A stretch of DNA of 64,000 bases. Source: Carallia brachiata (lineage: Eukaryota; Streptophyta; Magnoliopsida; Malpighiales; Rhizophoraceae). Positions 1 through 11,271 of this stretch are shown here, piece after piece; within the stretch, counting starts at the first letter, position 1, and each line of letters opens with the position of its first letter. The notes under the pieces were generated by a model. That model ran no database searches and was not told where the DNA came from. It saw only the letters and a list, made by a program, of their open reading frames with translations. A program made the translations under genes and the position numbers. Where the stretch lies: assembly GCA_021464245.1 (NCBI GenBank), contig JADCRB010000002.1, positions 3,760,573 to 3,824,572 on the forward strand. Reading direction: 5' to 3'.

Positions 1-1148
1 AGAAGAGGACCACCAGGGGATTACTCATAGTGGGGTTGGACTTTAGAGGAGAGAGTAACCACGAGGTCAACGTCATTTTTGGAAAAGACAGACTGTGTGG
101 CGGAGCAGGTAGAGAATGAGAGACGTGCCACCGCAGTAGATTTTGCGGCCACTGGCATGGTGGAGGGTTTTTTAGTTTTTCAATTCATTTTTCAAAAAAT
201 CAGTTGATTTTTCTTTTTGTTAAGAAAAAGCAAAATTGTGATTTTTCAACAAAAAAGAAAAGAAAATTGAAAGGAAAATTGTAAGTGGACGGGTCAATTT
301 AGACGGGCAAGCGACGGGTAATAAAAAAATGGAGAAATATGTTATATTTTTATTGAAAAGTAAATGGGGGACTCATAATAGAATTGGCGGGAAGCAAGGT
401 ATTCGAGCGGGAAATCACAGCCATGGAATTATACATAGAAGGCGCCAAAATTCCCCCCAAATCACCACACTTCTTCCCTCCTAAGCATTTTCATCAGTGA
501 ACTTTCCACAGCAGCAAAAAAAAAATAATTGGGTCACTTACAAATTAGATCAATTAGGGATTGGACTTTGGGTGAATGAAAGGGTACTATATAGCAATGT
601 TGGGGATTGATTGAGACTTACCAGTAATGCTTGGTCACATTCGGTTGCTTAAGGGAGTTTCAGGCAGGCAGACGGCATAGCAATTTGATTAGAGTGTGGT
701 CTGGAAGTAGTGATATTGTAAAGGTATGAATATGCAATGGCCTTCAGTTATTAATAAGTGGCCTTTTTAATTAATTGAAGTTGATCAGCATTCAGAATTT
801 TGTATTTTTTGTATGGGTGTTGATTTGTCACTTATGTGATTGTTGTATCTCATAGAGCTATGGGTTGCATTCCTTTGTTTTTATTTGAATTTACAAGGAA
901 ATATCTAATAACTAGGCTTAGAAATAAGAGGCGCGTCGAGATGACCTATGCGAACTGTATTATCTAGAAAAATTAATGCTTGATGGCGTTGGGTGGCTTT
1001 TTAGTTGTGATAGACTTTTCCACTTCAACCGGTTTAGCAGCAAGTGTCATGTTGTCTTCTAAATTTTCAATATTACATTAATTCATTTGATTATTTTGTT
1101 TAGCAAGTCACCATTTCGCGTTTGAGTCTCTCGTTTTTGTTTCCACAG
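1..1148. other. Intergenic DNA, no gene recognised
   Basis: This stretch is AT-rich with several A and T homopolymers and no ORF of note. It precedes an F-box pseudogene that appears to start abruptly near 1149, right after a cacag that could be an old intron 3' end. Some of the sequence at 400-1140 may therefore be its former leader or intron. I see no start codon, TATA box or other signal I would defend. Confidence 0.5.
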
Positions 1149-1800
1149 CTTACGGATACAAAATTTTCATGTCATGTTCAACTTTTTCATCGATCTGTGC
1201 TTTTGTTTACGATTTTGGAGCCCATTGCTGGCAAAAATTTGATGGCTTTGAGCTAATTCTAAGTCAAAGTGGCCATCAAGAAGAAGTCCATTTTAATGGT
1301 TCACTATATTTTGCAACCCCAGAGCCATTTTCAGTAGTTTGCTGCGGTTTGGAGACAGGAAAAAGGGAGAGACTGAATAGTAAATTGCCAAGACAGCTCA
1401 CATTTGTTAAGTTGATGAGTGATGGCAAAGGGAAGTTGTATTTGATTGGTGAAATTGAGGGAAATGGGATCTCAAGAGCCATTAAATTATGGGAGTGGGG
1501 TGATGGAGTGCATTAGAAGTTGAGAGCTTGCCTGAAATGATGTGTAGGAAATTATCGTCAATGTGTTACCATAATTATGATCATGTTAATTGCTTTTGGC
1601 ATCAGGTGATGATTTGTGTTTGCTGCTATTCATAGCCAGAGATATTATATTTCTTGGTGTCAAAAAGGACTCAACACTGGTTGCATAAATGCGCTTTATT
1701 ACCTGAAAAATGAAGTTGTGGCTTTAGGTAGTAATATGAGGGATTTCACTTCATGTTTCATCATCCATGTGTTTGGGGAGCTTTTTCCTTGTTTTCTTAG
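1149..1800 (+). pseudogene. F-box/kelch-type protein fragment, broken
   Basis: The readable part (1169-1516) contains VYDFGAHCWQKFDGFELIL, FNGSLYFATPEPFSVVC and GISRAIKLWEWGDG. These match the central and C-terminal beta-propeller region of plant F-box/kelch proteins of the At5g15710 type, substrate receptors of SCF ubiquitin ligases. After the stop at 1516 the match continues in another frame (ESLPEMMCRK, CYHNYDHVNCFWHQ, then PEILYFLVSKRTQHW), so there is at least one frameshift plus several stops. The N-terminal F-box is missing. A FAR1-like transposase relic follows within 400 bp, so the fragment may have been carried by a MULE, but I see no terminal repeats proving that. It is surely not functional as a full protein. 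Confidence 0.75.
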
Positions 1801-2203
1801 AACTTTTTTTCCTACCATCATATTTGTTTATTATTTGTAGAAATCAGTCTAATACTGGTGAGTTTTTTTTTTTTTTGGCTTGATTTTTGAATTCTACACA
1901 TGGGCATTCAGAAATTTATTTTTGGAATGCTTTGGTAATTGATATTATCAATAGTCCACATTCAAAAGATTGAAAGCCAACATTAAATAACAAGAACAAA
2001 CTGCAATATCTTGATTTTTTGGGAGTGAGTTAAACAGTGCACAATTGTGGTGTAAAAGTATCCTGAGATTATCACCAGACATAGCCTCCAAACTACTAGA
2101 CCATTTGCTTAGAGCTAATATATGGTTTAGAGTCTTATTCCTAGATTTTCTTTATGGGAAACGCTAGCTAACTTAATGTTGTTCCCAGGTTTATGGTAAA
2201 CCA
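1801..2203. other. Spacer between F-box fragment and FAR1-like relic
   Basis: No coding signal. It holds a T-run near 1866-1878 and AT-rich sequence. The gttcccag at about 2181-2188, just before the FAR1-like reading frame, looks like an intron 3' splice site, suggesting the transposase gene had an upstream exon. Confidence 0.4.
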
Positions 2204-4493
2204 ATGGAAATTGAAGTCCAAGATGAACGATCTAGGAGAGACTTCGTAGCAGACACACATGGAAATTCTGGCAATAGGACCCATCTTACACTTGATAATA
2301 CAGTGTTGGGTACTAAAGCAAGTGTGGATGCCCCGACAGTTGGAATGATATTCGATACTATAGATGATTTGTTTGAATTTTACAAGAGGTATGCTAGATC
2401 AATTGGGTTTGGCATTGCTAAGAGGGGTGTGAAAAAGGATGATATGACTAGAGAACATAAGTTGCAGACAATTATGTGCACCAAAGGTAGGAACTATAAG
2501 GCAAGAGGGAATAATTTATTGTCTCAAAGGCGAAGTGGCAGAAGCAATTGCAAGGCTCATGTTTGTTGTACTCAAAAAGGGGGTTTATGGATTATTTGAA
2601 GTGTTATATTGGAACACAATTATGAGGTGAATCCATTGGAATCTCAATTCATCAGGCAACACAAGACAATAGATGTGCATATGAAAAAGCAGATACAAAA
2701 AAATGATTTGGTAGGCCTTCATCCTTTTCATAATGTTAAGTCAATTGTATATCAGGCCGACGATCATGAGGAGATGTCGTGTTTGACTTGCGATATCATA
2801 AATCATGTTAGTAAGGTACGTAGGCTCCAAATATCAGGCAGTGATGCAGAATCAGCACATCAAACTTTTGCAAAGTGGCAATTGGACAACAAAGATTTTT
2901 TTTTACCAAATCAAACCAGATAAAGATGGTAGATTGAAACATGTGTTCTAGGTAGATGCCCGTTGCAGAGCTGCATATGAGGAATTTGGCGATGTTATAA
3001 CTTTCGACACAACTTATCTTGTTAACAAGTATGCCATGCCTTGTGCAGTATTTGTAGGAGTTAATCACCATGGACAGTCAATGCTTCTTGGTTGTGCTCT
3101 TTTAAATAATGAGAAGGCAAAGACATTTATATGGTTATTTGAGAATTGGTTAAAATGCATGGGAGGTAAGCATCCAGATGGTATTATAACTATCAATGTG
3201 CTGCTATTGGCAATGCTATTGGTGTAGTTTTCCCGAGTTCCAAACACAGGTGGTGTATTTGGCATATTAACATCAAATTTCCAATGAAAGTTACCAAAAA
3301 CCAAAACTATGGATTAGTGAAAGATGCTTTTATAGGAGCCGTGTATGATTCACAATCTTGTGATCAATTCGAAGAAAAATGGAGATCAATGATATGCACT
3401 TATGAGTTACAAACAAATGAGTGGCTGCACACTTTGTTTGAGAAAATAGAAATGTAGGCGCCACCATTCTTGAGCTTCATTTTGGGCCAGGATGTCATCC
3501 ACACAACGAACTGAAGGTATGCATGCTTTCTTTGATGGATATGTGAATTCTCGCACTACACTAAGACAGTTTGTTGATTAATATGAGATGGCAGTTAGAG
3601 ATAAGATTGAGAAAGAAGCACAAGAGGATTTTCTGTCGACCCATTCCCATATTCCATGTGTAAGTTGTTGGCTATTTGAGGTACAATTGTCTAGAGCATA
3701 TATAGCTAACATTTTTAAATTGGTTCAAAAGCAAATTATAAGTACAATGTATTGTGATCTGAAATTGATATCAGTGAATGGGACAAAAAAAAGTTTTGAA
3801 GTATCTGAAGCTAAAACAATCAAGACCATTCGTGTGAACTATGTTGTTAATTTTGACGTTGAAACTCATGAGGTCAATTGTAATTGTTTGCTTTTTGAGT
3901 TTCAAGGAATACTATGCTCACATGTATTTAAAGTACTCGGCTCAAATGATGTGGAGATGATACCGAATGCTTATATATTAAGACGTTGGAGGAAAGACAT
4001 TGACAGAAGTCATAGCAAGATTAAGGTTTGCCAAACTAATCCATCAATACAAGTTCATAAGACAAAACAATTGGAGAAGATATTTTGCTCCTCAGTTGAC
4101 GTTGTTGTGGATGATGATGCCAAGTTTGAATTCATTCTGAAAGGACTTAAGGAGCAATATGAAGGCTTGGAAAGATGGGCTGAAAATAGTAAAACAGTTG
4201 AGGCCCAAAATGAGAATCATGGGGATGAGAATCTATCAAATGGCATTGTTGGGAGAGAAAATCAAGGTAAAAGTAACGATATAGTTCGGTACAAGGATCC
4301 CAATTGTGTTCGAAGACGTGGGCGTCCTAAGACAAGAAGGATTGTTTCCAAATTAGAGAGAGCCAGTCGTAGGAGACCTGTAACTAGGAGCCAAGCTCGA
4401 TTAGCGAATAATCACGTAGGATTAATAGGTAGATCATCTACATCTACCCAACTCAACGAGGTAACTAATTGGTTTGTTATTCTGGACCTTTAG
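2204..4493 (+). pseudogene. FAR1-related sequence / MULE-type transposase, broken
   Basis: FAR1/FHY3-related proteins derive from MULE transposases; some are domesticated as light-signalling transcription factors. The order here is canonical. The FAR1 DNA-binding domain at about 2335-2610 reads VGMIFDTIDDLFEFYKRYAR, with later zinc-type Cys and His residues. The MULE transposase core at about 2930-3450 includes DARCRAAYEEFGDVITFDTT, GVNHHGQSMLLGCAL and HRWCIWHI. The SWIM zinc finger is at about 3860-3940 (CNCLLFEF, ILCSHVFKVL), followed by YILRRWRKDI and a basic tail with an AT-hook-like RRRGRPKTRR. An in-frame TGA at 2597-2599, a frameshift at the T-run near 2899-2906 and more stops at 2950-3590 break it. 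The last 301 codons (3588-4493) are open and could be mistaken for a gene. It resembles the relic at 61.2-63.4 kb. Confidence 0.88.
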
Positions 4494-5430
4494 ATGGATT
4501 TATTTTTAGCTTTGAATTCATCATTCTTGGAAAAAATGTTTAATTAACTTTTTTAAATTCATCTGACCATAAGCAAGACAAGGACATTTGCTTCCGCAAG
4601 GCTCATTATCTTTATCTGGTTTGCATAGCAGCTATCCATGCCAAGCCAATCTGGTAAATAAGGTTTCATGTTTTTGCACTAGCACACATATTTCAATTTT
4701 ATGCTTTCTCGTTGGTAACTTTTGTGACTTACGAGCTTGTACTTGTGGCGGTTGATCAATAAACAATCACCAAGCATGTTGCCCTCTGGTCATGCAGCAT
4801 GATACTGGCCATTAAATGGTTTACTTGCTAGTCTATCGATTTCAATATCAGCTTCAAACTCCACTTTTGCCAGCGGCTACTTACGTCCCATTGAATATGT
4901 ATGTAGTGAAGTAGTCATTTATTACAGATGGAAAGCCATAGTTTTATATTTTGGACTTGGCTTGCAACAGTCATTTGCTAACCGACGTCTATTTGTGCAA
5001 GGTAGCTATTCTGCAACATTTCCATTCCATTCAAGTTAGTCCAATGAGTGTTTCGGCAGAATGTTTTAATGTTATGATCAGTTGATTGTCAATGTATCTG
5101 GCTGATGTATTTTTGTTAATCCTTATAATGTGTATAAGGTAAATAGATTGTAAAACTCATTATGATAGGCCACGCTGAGTACATTGAGGACTAATTAACT
5201 CATTATGATAGCCTTATGATGTGTGTATATTTATTTTTTTTATGAAGACCTTTAACAATGGGTTTTTGAAAAAAAAATCCAAAAAAATAACTATGAAGAG
5301 CATATAGTATATTTCTCTATTATAATGCAAACTAAGAAAAATTCGTTGACATCCTTCTTTTCAAAAGTTTTATATATTGATTAATAAAGCAAACAGATAC
5401 TCTTAGGAAAGCTAAAAAGTTTTATGCTTT
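4494..5430. other. Intergenic DNA downstream of FAR1-like relic
   Basis: There is no ORF or RNA gene that I recognise. It is AT-rich and becomes gradually repeat-like towards the tandem array that starts near 5435. I could not find a convincing inverted partner for the sequences upstream of 2204, so MULE ends are not placed. Confidence 0.4.
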
Positions 5431-6001
5431 TTTTATGACAACTTGTAGCTTGTTACTTATTCGAATAGTCTTGTTTCATAAATAAATTGCCTCGTTGCAT
5501 CTTTTATTCAATTTTCGCGCGACTATGTTTGCAATCAGAAAAATAATTAGCCATTTAAGTATTTGCAAAAAATAAATTGACATCTATATGAAAATATTCT
5601 TGCTCGCAAGACTTCTATCTTAATGAAAGAAACTTTTTTTTTTTTTGGACAAAAACTGGTAGCTTGTTACTCATTTGATGAGTCTTGTTTCAAAATTAAC
5701 TAATTTTGTTGCATATTTATTCAATTTTAGTAACACTTTATTCGCAATAAAAAAAATAATTAGCCTTTGAAATTTGAACACAAAATAAATTGACTTTCAC
5801 TAATAAAACTCATTATTGCTCATAAAATGTGTGTATTTCTTATAAAGAACTTATTCAATCTTGTCAAAACATAGTTTGTAATGCAAAAAATAATTAATCT
5901 TTAAAGTTTTAACAAAAAATAAATTAATTTTTTACAACCATGGTTGCTCATGAGACATATACATTTCTTATAAGATTTTTTTTATTAGAAAAAAAGTTGG
6001 T

Positions 6002-6157
6002 ATTCTAGTGAATTTGTCTCATTTTTGTTTTGAGTGAAACCGCGACTGATATTTTTCAAACGAAAACTGATATTTTTCAAATATAAAAATAACAAGTGTT
6101 TCAAAAATATCAGTCGCAGTTTCAACCGGGACAAAACTCGAGACAAATTAACCCTGG
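6002..6157. repeat. Foldback hairpin element, array copy 1
   Basis: The left arm (TTTGAGTGAAACCGCGACTG and onwards) pairs with the right arm (CAGTCGCAGTTTCAACCGGG) to give a hairpin with long imperfect arms around a short loop. It has no coding capacity and resembles a foldback MITE. The same hairpin family recurs at 6202, 6621, 7045, 7468, 9769 and, degenerate, at 57640. Confidence 0.7.
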
Positions 6158-6201
6158 ACATGTATGCTTGCTCTTTTTTTTAAGAGAAAATGTATATGAG
6201 C

Positions 6202-6372
6202 CGGTATTTGGTGTGCCAATTTTTGTCCTAAATGGAACCGTGACAGTTATTTTTTAAACGAAAATTGATATTTTTGCAACACTTGTTATTTTTATATTTC
6301 AAAAATATCAGTTACGGTTTCAAAAATAACAAACACGATTTATCTCGGGACAAAACCCAGCCCATTTTACCC
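6202..6372. repeat. Foldback hairpin element, copy 2, diverged
   Basis: Related to its neighbours but more diverged. The arms include ATGGAACCGTGACAGTTATT and, on the other side, AATATCAGTTACGGTTTC. It lies only ~45 bp from copy 1, so two hairpins sit side by side in one array unit, which explains the longer 621-bp spacing there. Confidence 0.55.
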
Positions 6373-6620
6373 AGCCCATGCAAGCTTACTCTTTTTTTAA
6401 TATGTACAAGCTTGTGGCTTGTTACTTATTCGATCAGTTTTATTCTAAATTTAAGTATGCTTGTTGCACTTTTATTCAATCTTGGCAAAACATAGTTTGT
6501 AATGAAAAAAATAATTAATCTTTGAATTTTTAACAAAAAATAAATTAATTTCTTGCAACCATGGTTGCTCATGAGACATATGTATTTCTTATAAATTTTT
6601 TTTTACAAAAAAATTGGTAT

Positions 6621-6795
6621 CCCGGTGAATTTGTCCCCATTTTTGTTCCGAGTGTAAATGCGACTGATAATTTTAAAACGGAAACTAATATTTTTGAAAT
6701 GCAAAAATAACAAGTGTTTCAAAAATATCAATTTTTGTTTAAAAAAATCAGTCGTAATTTCAATCAGGACAAAACTCGAGATAAATTTACCCTGG
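6621..6795. repeat. Foldback hairpin element, copy 3
   Basis: Arms of roughly 80 bp: GTGAATTTGTCCCCATTTTT on the left against GACAAAACTCGAGATAAATT on the right, reading as imperfect reverse complements. It lies at the same place in its array unit as copies 4 and 5, about 424 bp apart. Unit plus hairpin were therefore probably duplicated together. Confidence 0.7.
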
Positions 6796-7044
6796 ACATG
6801 TATGTTTGCTTTTTTTTTTTTTCATATGTACAAGCTTGTGGCTTGTTACTTATTCGATCCGTTTTATTTTAAATTTAAGTATGCTTGTTGCACTTTTATT
6901 CAATCTTGGCAAAACATAGTTTGTAATGAAAAAAATAATTAATCTTTGAATTTTTAACAAAAAATAAAGTAATTTTTTGCAACCATGGTTGCTCATGAGA
7001 CATTTGTATTTTCTATAAATTTTTTTTTAGAAAAAAATTAGTAT

Positions 7045-7218
7045 CCTAGTGAATTTGTCCCCATTTTTGTCTCAGGTGTAACTGCGACTGATTTTTTGAA
7101 ATGAAAACTGATATTTTTAAAATGTAAAAATAACAAGTGTTTCAAAAATATCAATTTTTATTTCAAAAATATCAGTCGCAGTTTCAATCGAGAAAAAATC
7201 GAGGACAAATTTACCCTG
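7045..7218. repeat. Foldback hairpin element, copy 4
   Basis: Same arrangement as copy 3: the left arm includes AACTGCGACTGATTTTTTGA and the right arm AAAATATCAGTCGCAGTTTC. It starts about 424 bp after copy 3 starts. Confidence 0.7.
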
Positions 7219-7467
7219 AACATGTATGCCTGCTCTTTTTTTTAATGTGTAAAAGCTTGTGGCTTATTACTTATTCGATCAGTTTTATTTCAAATTTAAG
7301 TATGCTTGTTGCATTTTTACTCAATCTTGGCAAAACATAGTTTGTAATGAAAAAAATAATAACTCTTTGAAGTTTCAACAAAAAACAAATTAATTTTTTG
7401 CAACCATGGTTGCTCATAAAACATATGTATTTCTTATATATTTTATTTTTAGAAAAAAAATTGATAT

Positions 7468-7622
7468 CCCGGTGAATTTGTCTCATTTTTGTCCCGGATG
7501 AAACTGCGACTGATTTTTTTGAAATGTGAAAATAACAAATGTTTCTAGACTATCAATTTTCATTTCAAAAATATTAGTCGCAATTTCAGCCGAAACAAAA
7601 CCTGGGACAAATTTATCTTGAA
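7468..7622. repeat. Foldback hairpin element, copy 5
   Basis: Shorter than copies 3 and 4: part of the loop side of the left arm is missing. The outer arms still pair, with AAACTGCGACTGATTTTTTT on the left against ATATTAGTCGCAATTTCAGC on the right. Confidence 0.65.
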
Positions 7623-8423
7623 CATATGTGTTTGCTCTTTTTTTAATATGTACAAGCTTGTGGCTTGTTACTTATTCGATCAATTTTATTTCAAATTTAA
7701 ATATGCTTGTTGCATTTTTATTCAGGGTTGGCAAAACATAATTTTCAATAAAAAAAATAATTAATCTATTAAGTTTTAACAAAAAATAAATTAATTTTTT
7801 GCAACCATGGTTGCTCATAATACATATGTATTTCTTATAAAATTTTTTTTAGAAAAAATTGGGGCTTCTTACTCATTCGATCAGTCTTGGTTCAAATTTA
7901 AGTATGCTTGTTGTATTTTTTCAATCTTAGCAAAACATTGTTTGCAATGAAAAAAATAATTAATCTCTTTAATTTTAATAAACAATAAATTACTTTTTTG
8001 CAACAATGGTTGCTCATAAGACATATGTATTTCTTATAAAGATTTTTTTTTTAATATGTACAAGCTTGTGGCTTGTTGCTTATTCGATCAATCTTATTTC
8101 AAATTTAAGTTTGCTTGTTGCATTTTTATTCAATCATGGAAAAACATGGTTTGTAATGAAAAAAATAATTGACCTATTAAGTTTTAACAAAAAATAAATT
8201 AATTATTTGCAACCATGGTTGCTCATGAGACATATGTATTTCTTATAAAGATTCTTTTTTTAATATGTAATATGCTTGTGGCTTGTTACTCATTCAATCA
8301 TCTTCTTTCAAATTTAAACTTGCTTGTTGCATTTCTATTCAATGAATTAGCCTCATTTATTTCTTATAAAGATTTTTTTTTTTAGTGCAAAAACAAGTGG
8401 CATGATACTCATTTTATCATACT

Positions 8424-9063
8424 TAGAGGTGTCAAAATCTGACTCGACCCGATGGGTTGACCCGAACCCGCCCGAAAAAATGCGACCCGAACCCGACCCG
8501 AAGGATGACCTAACCCGAAATGACCCGAACCCGAATGACCCGAAAATCTTTGGGTCAAACCCGACCCAACCCTAACCCGACCCGTTTGACCCGAACTTTT
8601 TTTTTCTTAAGGGAACAAAAAAATAAAATAAAAAAATTTAGCATATTTTATATTATAAAAAGTATATATTATACTATTTTCAATATAAATCTTAATTATA
8701 AATTTTTTTAGAATATTTTGAGATTTTTTATATAATTTTAAATTTTATTTTAATTTTTAAAAATATTTTAAAAGAAAAATTTTCAATTATTTTTCAATCA
8801 TATGATTTTCTTTGATTTTTAAGAATTTTTAGTAAAATTTTTGAAATTTTTAAATTTTTAAAATTTTTAATAAAAAATGTCACGTCATCATTTTTGATGA
8901 CGTGGCCAACCCATGGGTTGACTCGAACCCGACCCGAACCCGAAGTGACCCAACCCAAAATGACCCGAAGATAACTTGACCTATAAGTAACCCGACCCGA
9001 AGTGACCCGAACCCGAAGTGACCCAACCCGAACTCAACCTGATAACCCGTTTTGACACCTATA
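8424..9063. mobile_element. Non-autonomous hAT-like element, 640 bp
   Basis: The ends are TAGAGGTGTCAAAA and TTTTGACACCTATA, inverted repeats with one mismatch. The 8 bp outside each end are identical (ATCATACT at 8416-8423 and 9064-9071), the target duplication size of hAT transposases. Both subterminal regions are packed with ACCCGA/CCCGAACCCG motifs in otherwise very AT-rich DNA. Subterminal motif clusters bind the transposase in known hAT elements; that this holds here is inference. The 640-bp body has no transposase, so it needs one in trans. Removing it and one duplication restores a continuous array unit. Confidence 0.88.
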
Positions 9064-9235
9064 ATCATACTAGTTTCAAATTTGAACAGTCTTGTTGTAT
9101 TTTTTTTCAATTTGGTGAGACCTTGTACACAATCAAGAAATTAAGCAACCTCCTAAGTATGAACACAAATTAAATTAACTTTTATATGCAACGATTCTTG
9201 CCTAGGAGACATGTATCTTTCTTATATAGATTTTT

Positions 9236-10600
9236 TTTTTTTTTAAGTACTTAAGAGCTAACTTGTTGCACATATACAACGATGACTCGTTGGATATAAA
9301 TGCTGAAAACAAGCTCCAGCACAAGAAACATTCTCCAAAACTTCAATCCTAGTTTCCATGTCGGAGAGTATCATATTTTACATTCATGCTCCTTCTGTTG
9401 CTTGAAACATCTGTACTCCTTATAGAGAGTAACTTTTATCCCCTATCACTTTGGGCCACTAATTCGCCTTCACTTGTTATGTAACTTCACAATATATGTG
9501 TCAAATAGATGCCATATTTAAGAGCTTCTTCACTTGAATCCATCCATGCAAAAGATGTAACAGGTGGTGTTTACAAATGAATTATGATCTGCAAAAAAAA
9601 AAAAAAAAGAGTTGTTATATTGTTGTCATGATGTCTTCTTCCAAGTTCCAAGCCACGAGACCCAAGTCGTGTCAGGCTAATTTGTGACAAGTTTAAATCA
9701 GGTAATCCAAAAATGTTGTCCACATTCCCGAAGGCAACCATCTTTAAGAGGATTGAGCACAGTTACATATCCTAGTGATTTTGTCTTCGGTTTTGTCTCA
9801 GAATAAATTGCTACTAATATTTTTGAAACGATGACTGATATTTTTAAAATGTAAAAATAATAAGTGTTTTAAAAATATCAGTTTTCGTTTAAAAAATAAC
9901 AATCTCAGTTTCAACCAAGACAAAAACCGGGACACAAACCACCGAGATACAAAATTTTTTTCAAGAGGATTTGGGGCATGTCAATAAGTTTTATGGGAGT
10001 GTCTATGTTGGAGAAAGCTATATAAGTTTCGTGAAGGCCACCTTCTTCACACTACATGTCTTTAAGGTTTGAATCCAACAGGCAGTCATCATAAAAAAAA
10101 AAATTGCAACCTTTGCTTGTTTGCGACTTTCTGTCATTCATCTCTATAACTGATATGATCTTTTCTTTGACATGATCTTCCACATTTTTCTCTGCAATTT
10201 CTCTAGATTGGAAACCTAGGGAAGAAAAGCATTCTCCTTAAATCTTTAGATAACAAAATTAGGCCTACAATAGATCTTGCCAGGTCTGGGGCATGTTTGT
10301 TAATTTGTGGATACAATCTATTTCAAGTTAGTTCTCCAGTTTCAAAACATAAAGTCCTTAAATGATTATAATAAATGTGTAAGTTTTAGTAAAATATAAT
10401 TGCATGAAAATTATTTTTGAGGAAAATGATGCCTCCTTTAAAGGCGCCTAATCACAATAAACTGATGTTTCCAACAGCAAAGCTTGAACCACTAAGGTAA
10501 ATGCGCAAGCAAAATAAATAACCAAAAAAAATAAAACCAGCAGCATTAAAATTTCAAAGAGGCTTGAACGTTTTACCTCTTTCCTTTTTGTGGAAAGACA
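9236..10600. other. Intergenic DNA between array and TIM17 pseudogene
   Basis: AT-rich, no gene recognised. It contains a poly-A tract near 9594-9608 and one dispersed foldback hairpin (9769-9948). The remainder shows scattered short ORFs without family resemblance. Confidence 0.45.
9769..9948. repeat. Foldback hairpin element outside the array
   Basis: Same family as the array hairpins: the left side has TTTGAAACGATGACTGATAT and the right side has AAAATATCAGTTTTCGTTT and GACAAAAACCGGGACAC. It sits in unrelated flanking DNA, which shows that the hairpin moves independently of the tandem unit. Confidence 0.65.
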
Positions 10601-10872
10601 ATGCAATCCACTCTATAACGCATGTGTCAATCTTCGAGTAAAAGAACACCCACAAAAAGAAACCAAAGTAAGGAATGCAAAGAGAGGATATTCAGCAGTG
10701 CCACTTAACATGCTTGCCTTTAGCCACGACTTCAATCTCATGCTGGCACTACTAGCCCCCAAAACCCTATCCTCACAAAGCAGAAATAGCAAATTTCCAT
10801 CTCCTCGGTCCACCAACCTGTCCTTTAGCCCAATCTCGCTTCATTGTTGCAATTCACTTTCAGATCCAATGC

Positions 10873-11271
10873 TTACGCTGGATATTTCAGCACTATTAGA
10901 AGCTGACGTTGAGTTGTCATTGGATTCTTAGTCATTGGGGCTAAGCATAACATAATTTCTACTGCTCGGTGGTTCAGTTCTTCCTGAAGCACAGAGAGGA
11001 AACTGCCGGTCCCAGCACCAGCAATGATGGAATTCAAAGGATCCTCTTTCTGCTGCAGCCACACCATGGAACAATCCAAGGCTGAGAAGAGGCCGCCACA
11101 AACGGCAAATATTCCGCCCACACAAACGGCTTGGGTTCCACCAATAAGCACCCGCCCACCGTTGGTAGAATCGTAAACTCCATTTATGCTGTGGAAGGCC
11201 TAGCAGCAGATTGCTCCGATCCCAAACACATCACCTATGTCATCGAGAACATAGTTAAGAGAAAGACCCAT
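10873..11271 (-). pseudogene. TIM17: TIM17-like mitochondrial import subunit, broken copy
   Basis: The minus strand reads YVLDDIGDVFGIGAI, a TAG stop, AFHSINGVYDSTNGG, then LIGGTQAVCVGGIFAVCGGL, FSALDCSMVWLQQKEDPLNS and IIAGAGTGSFLS. This is the TIM17/TIM22/TIM23 family core, the channel-forming subunit of the inner-membrane TIM23 translocase, with its Gly-rich transmembrane helices. One in-frame TAG near the N-terminus disables it. The C-terminal part after SFLSVLQEE no longer resembles the family, and a Ser-rich tail is open in the next frame (from about 10932). Plant TIM17 genes are often intronless, so lack of introns does not prove retrocopying. A short ATG-starting peptide remains but would lack most of the fold. 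Confidence 0.8.

Larger units (their letters stand above)
5435..9235. repeat. Tandem array of ~200-bp units with palindrome and hairpin inserts
   Basis: A unit of about 200 bp recurs. Each begins near TGGCTTGTTACTTATTCGAT (near 5446, 5661, 6412, 6836, 7258, 7661, 7860, 8067, 8278 and 8390), runs through TTGCATTTTTATTCAAT and AAAAAATAATTAAT, and ends near a 14-bp perfect palindrome, GCAACCATGGTTGC, then CTCATGAGACATATG. The palindrome is at 6555, 6979, 7400, 7801 and 8209, with degenerate copies near 5934 and at 8000. Spacings are about 621, 424, 421, 401, 199 and 209 bp, so there are plain ~200-bp monomers and ~420-bp higher-order units that contain a foldback hairpin. The last unit is split by a hAT insertion and resumes at 9064. 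No ORF in it is convincing. Confidence 0.85.

Noticed and set aside
3588..4493. Intact gene from the 301-codon open frame
   Set aside because: It is only the C-terminal part of the FAR1-like product; upstream conserved blocks are in other frames with stops.
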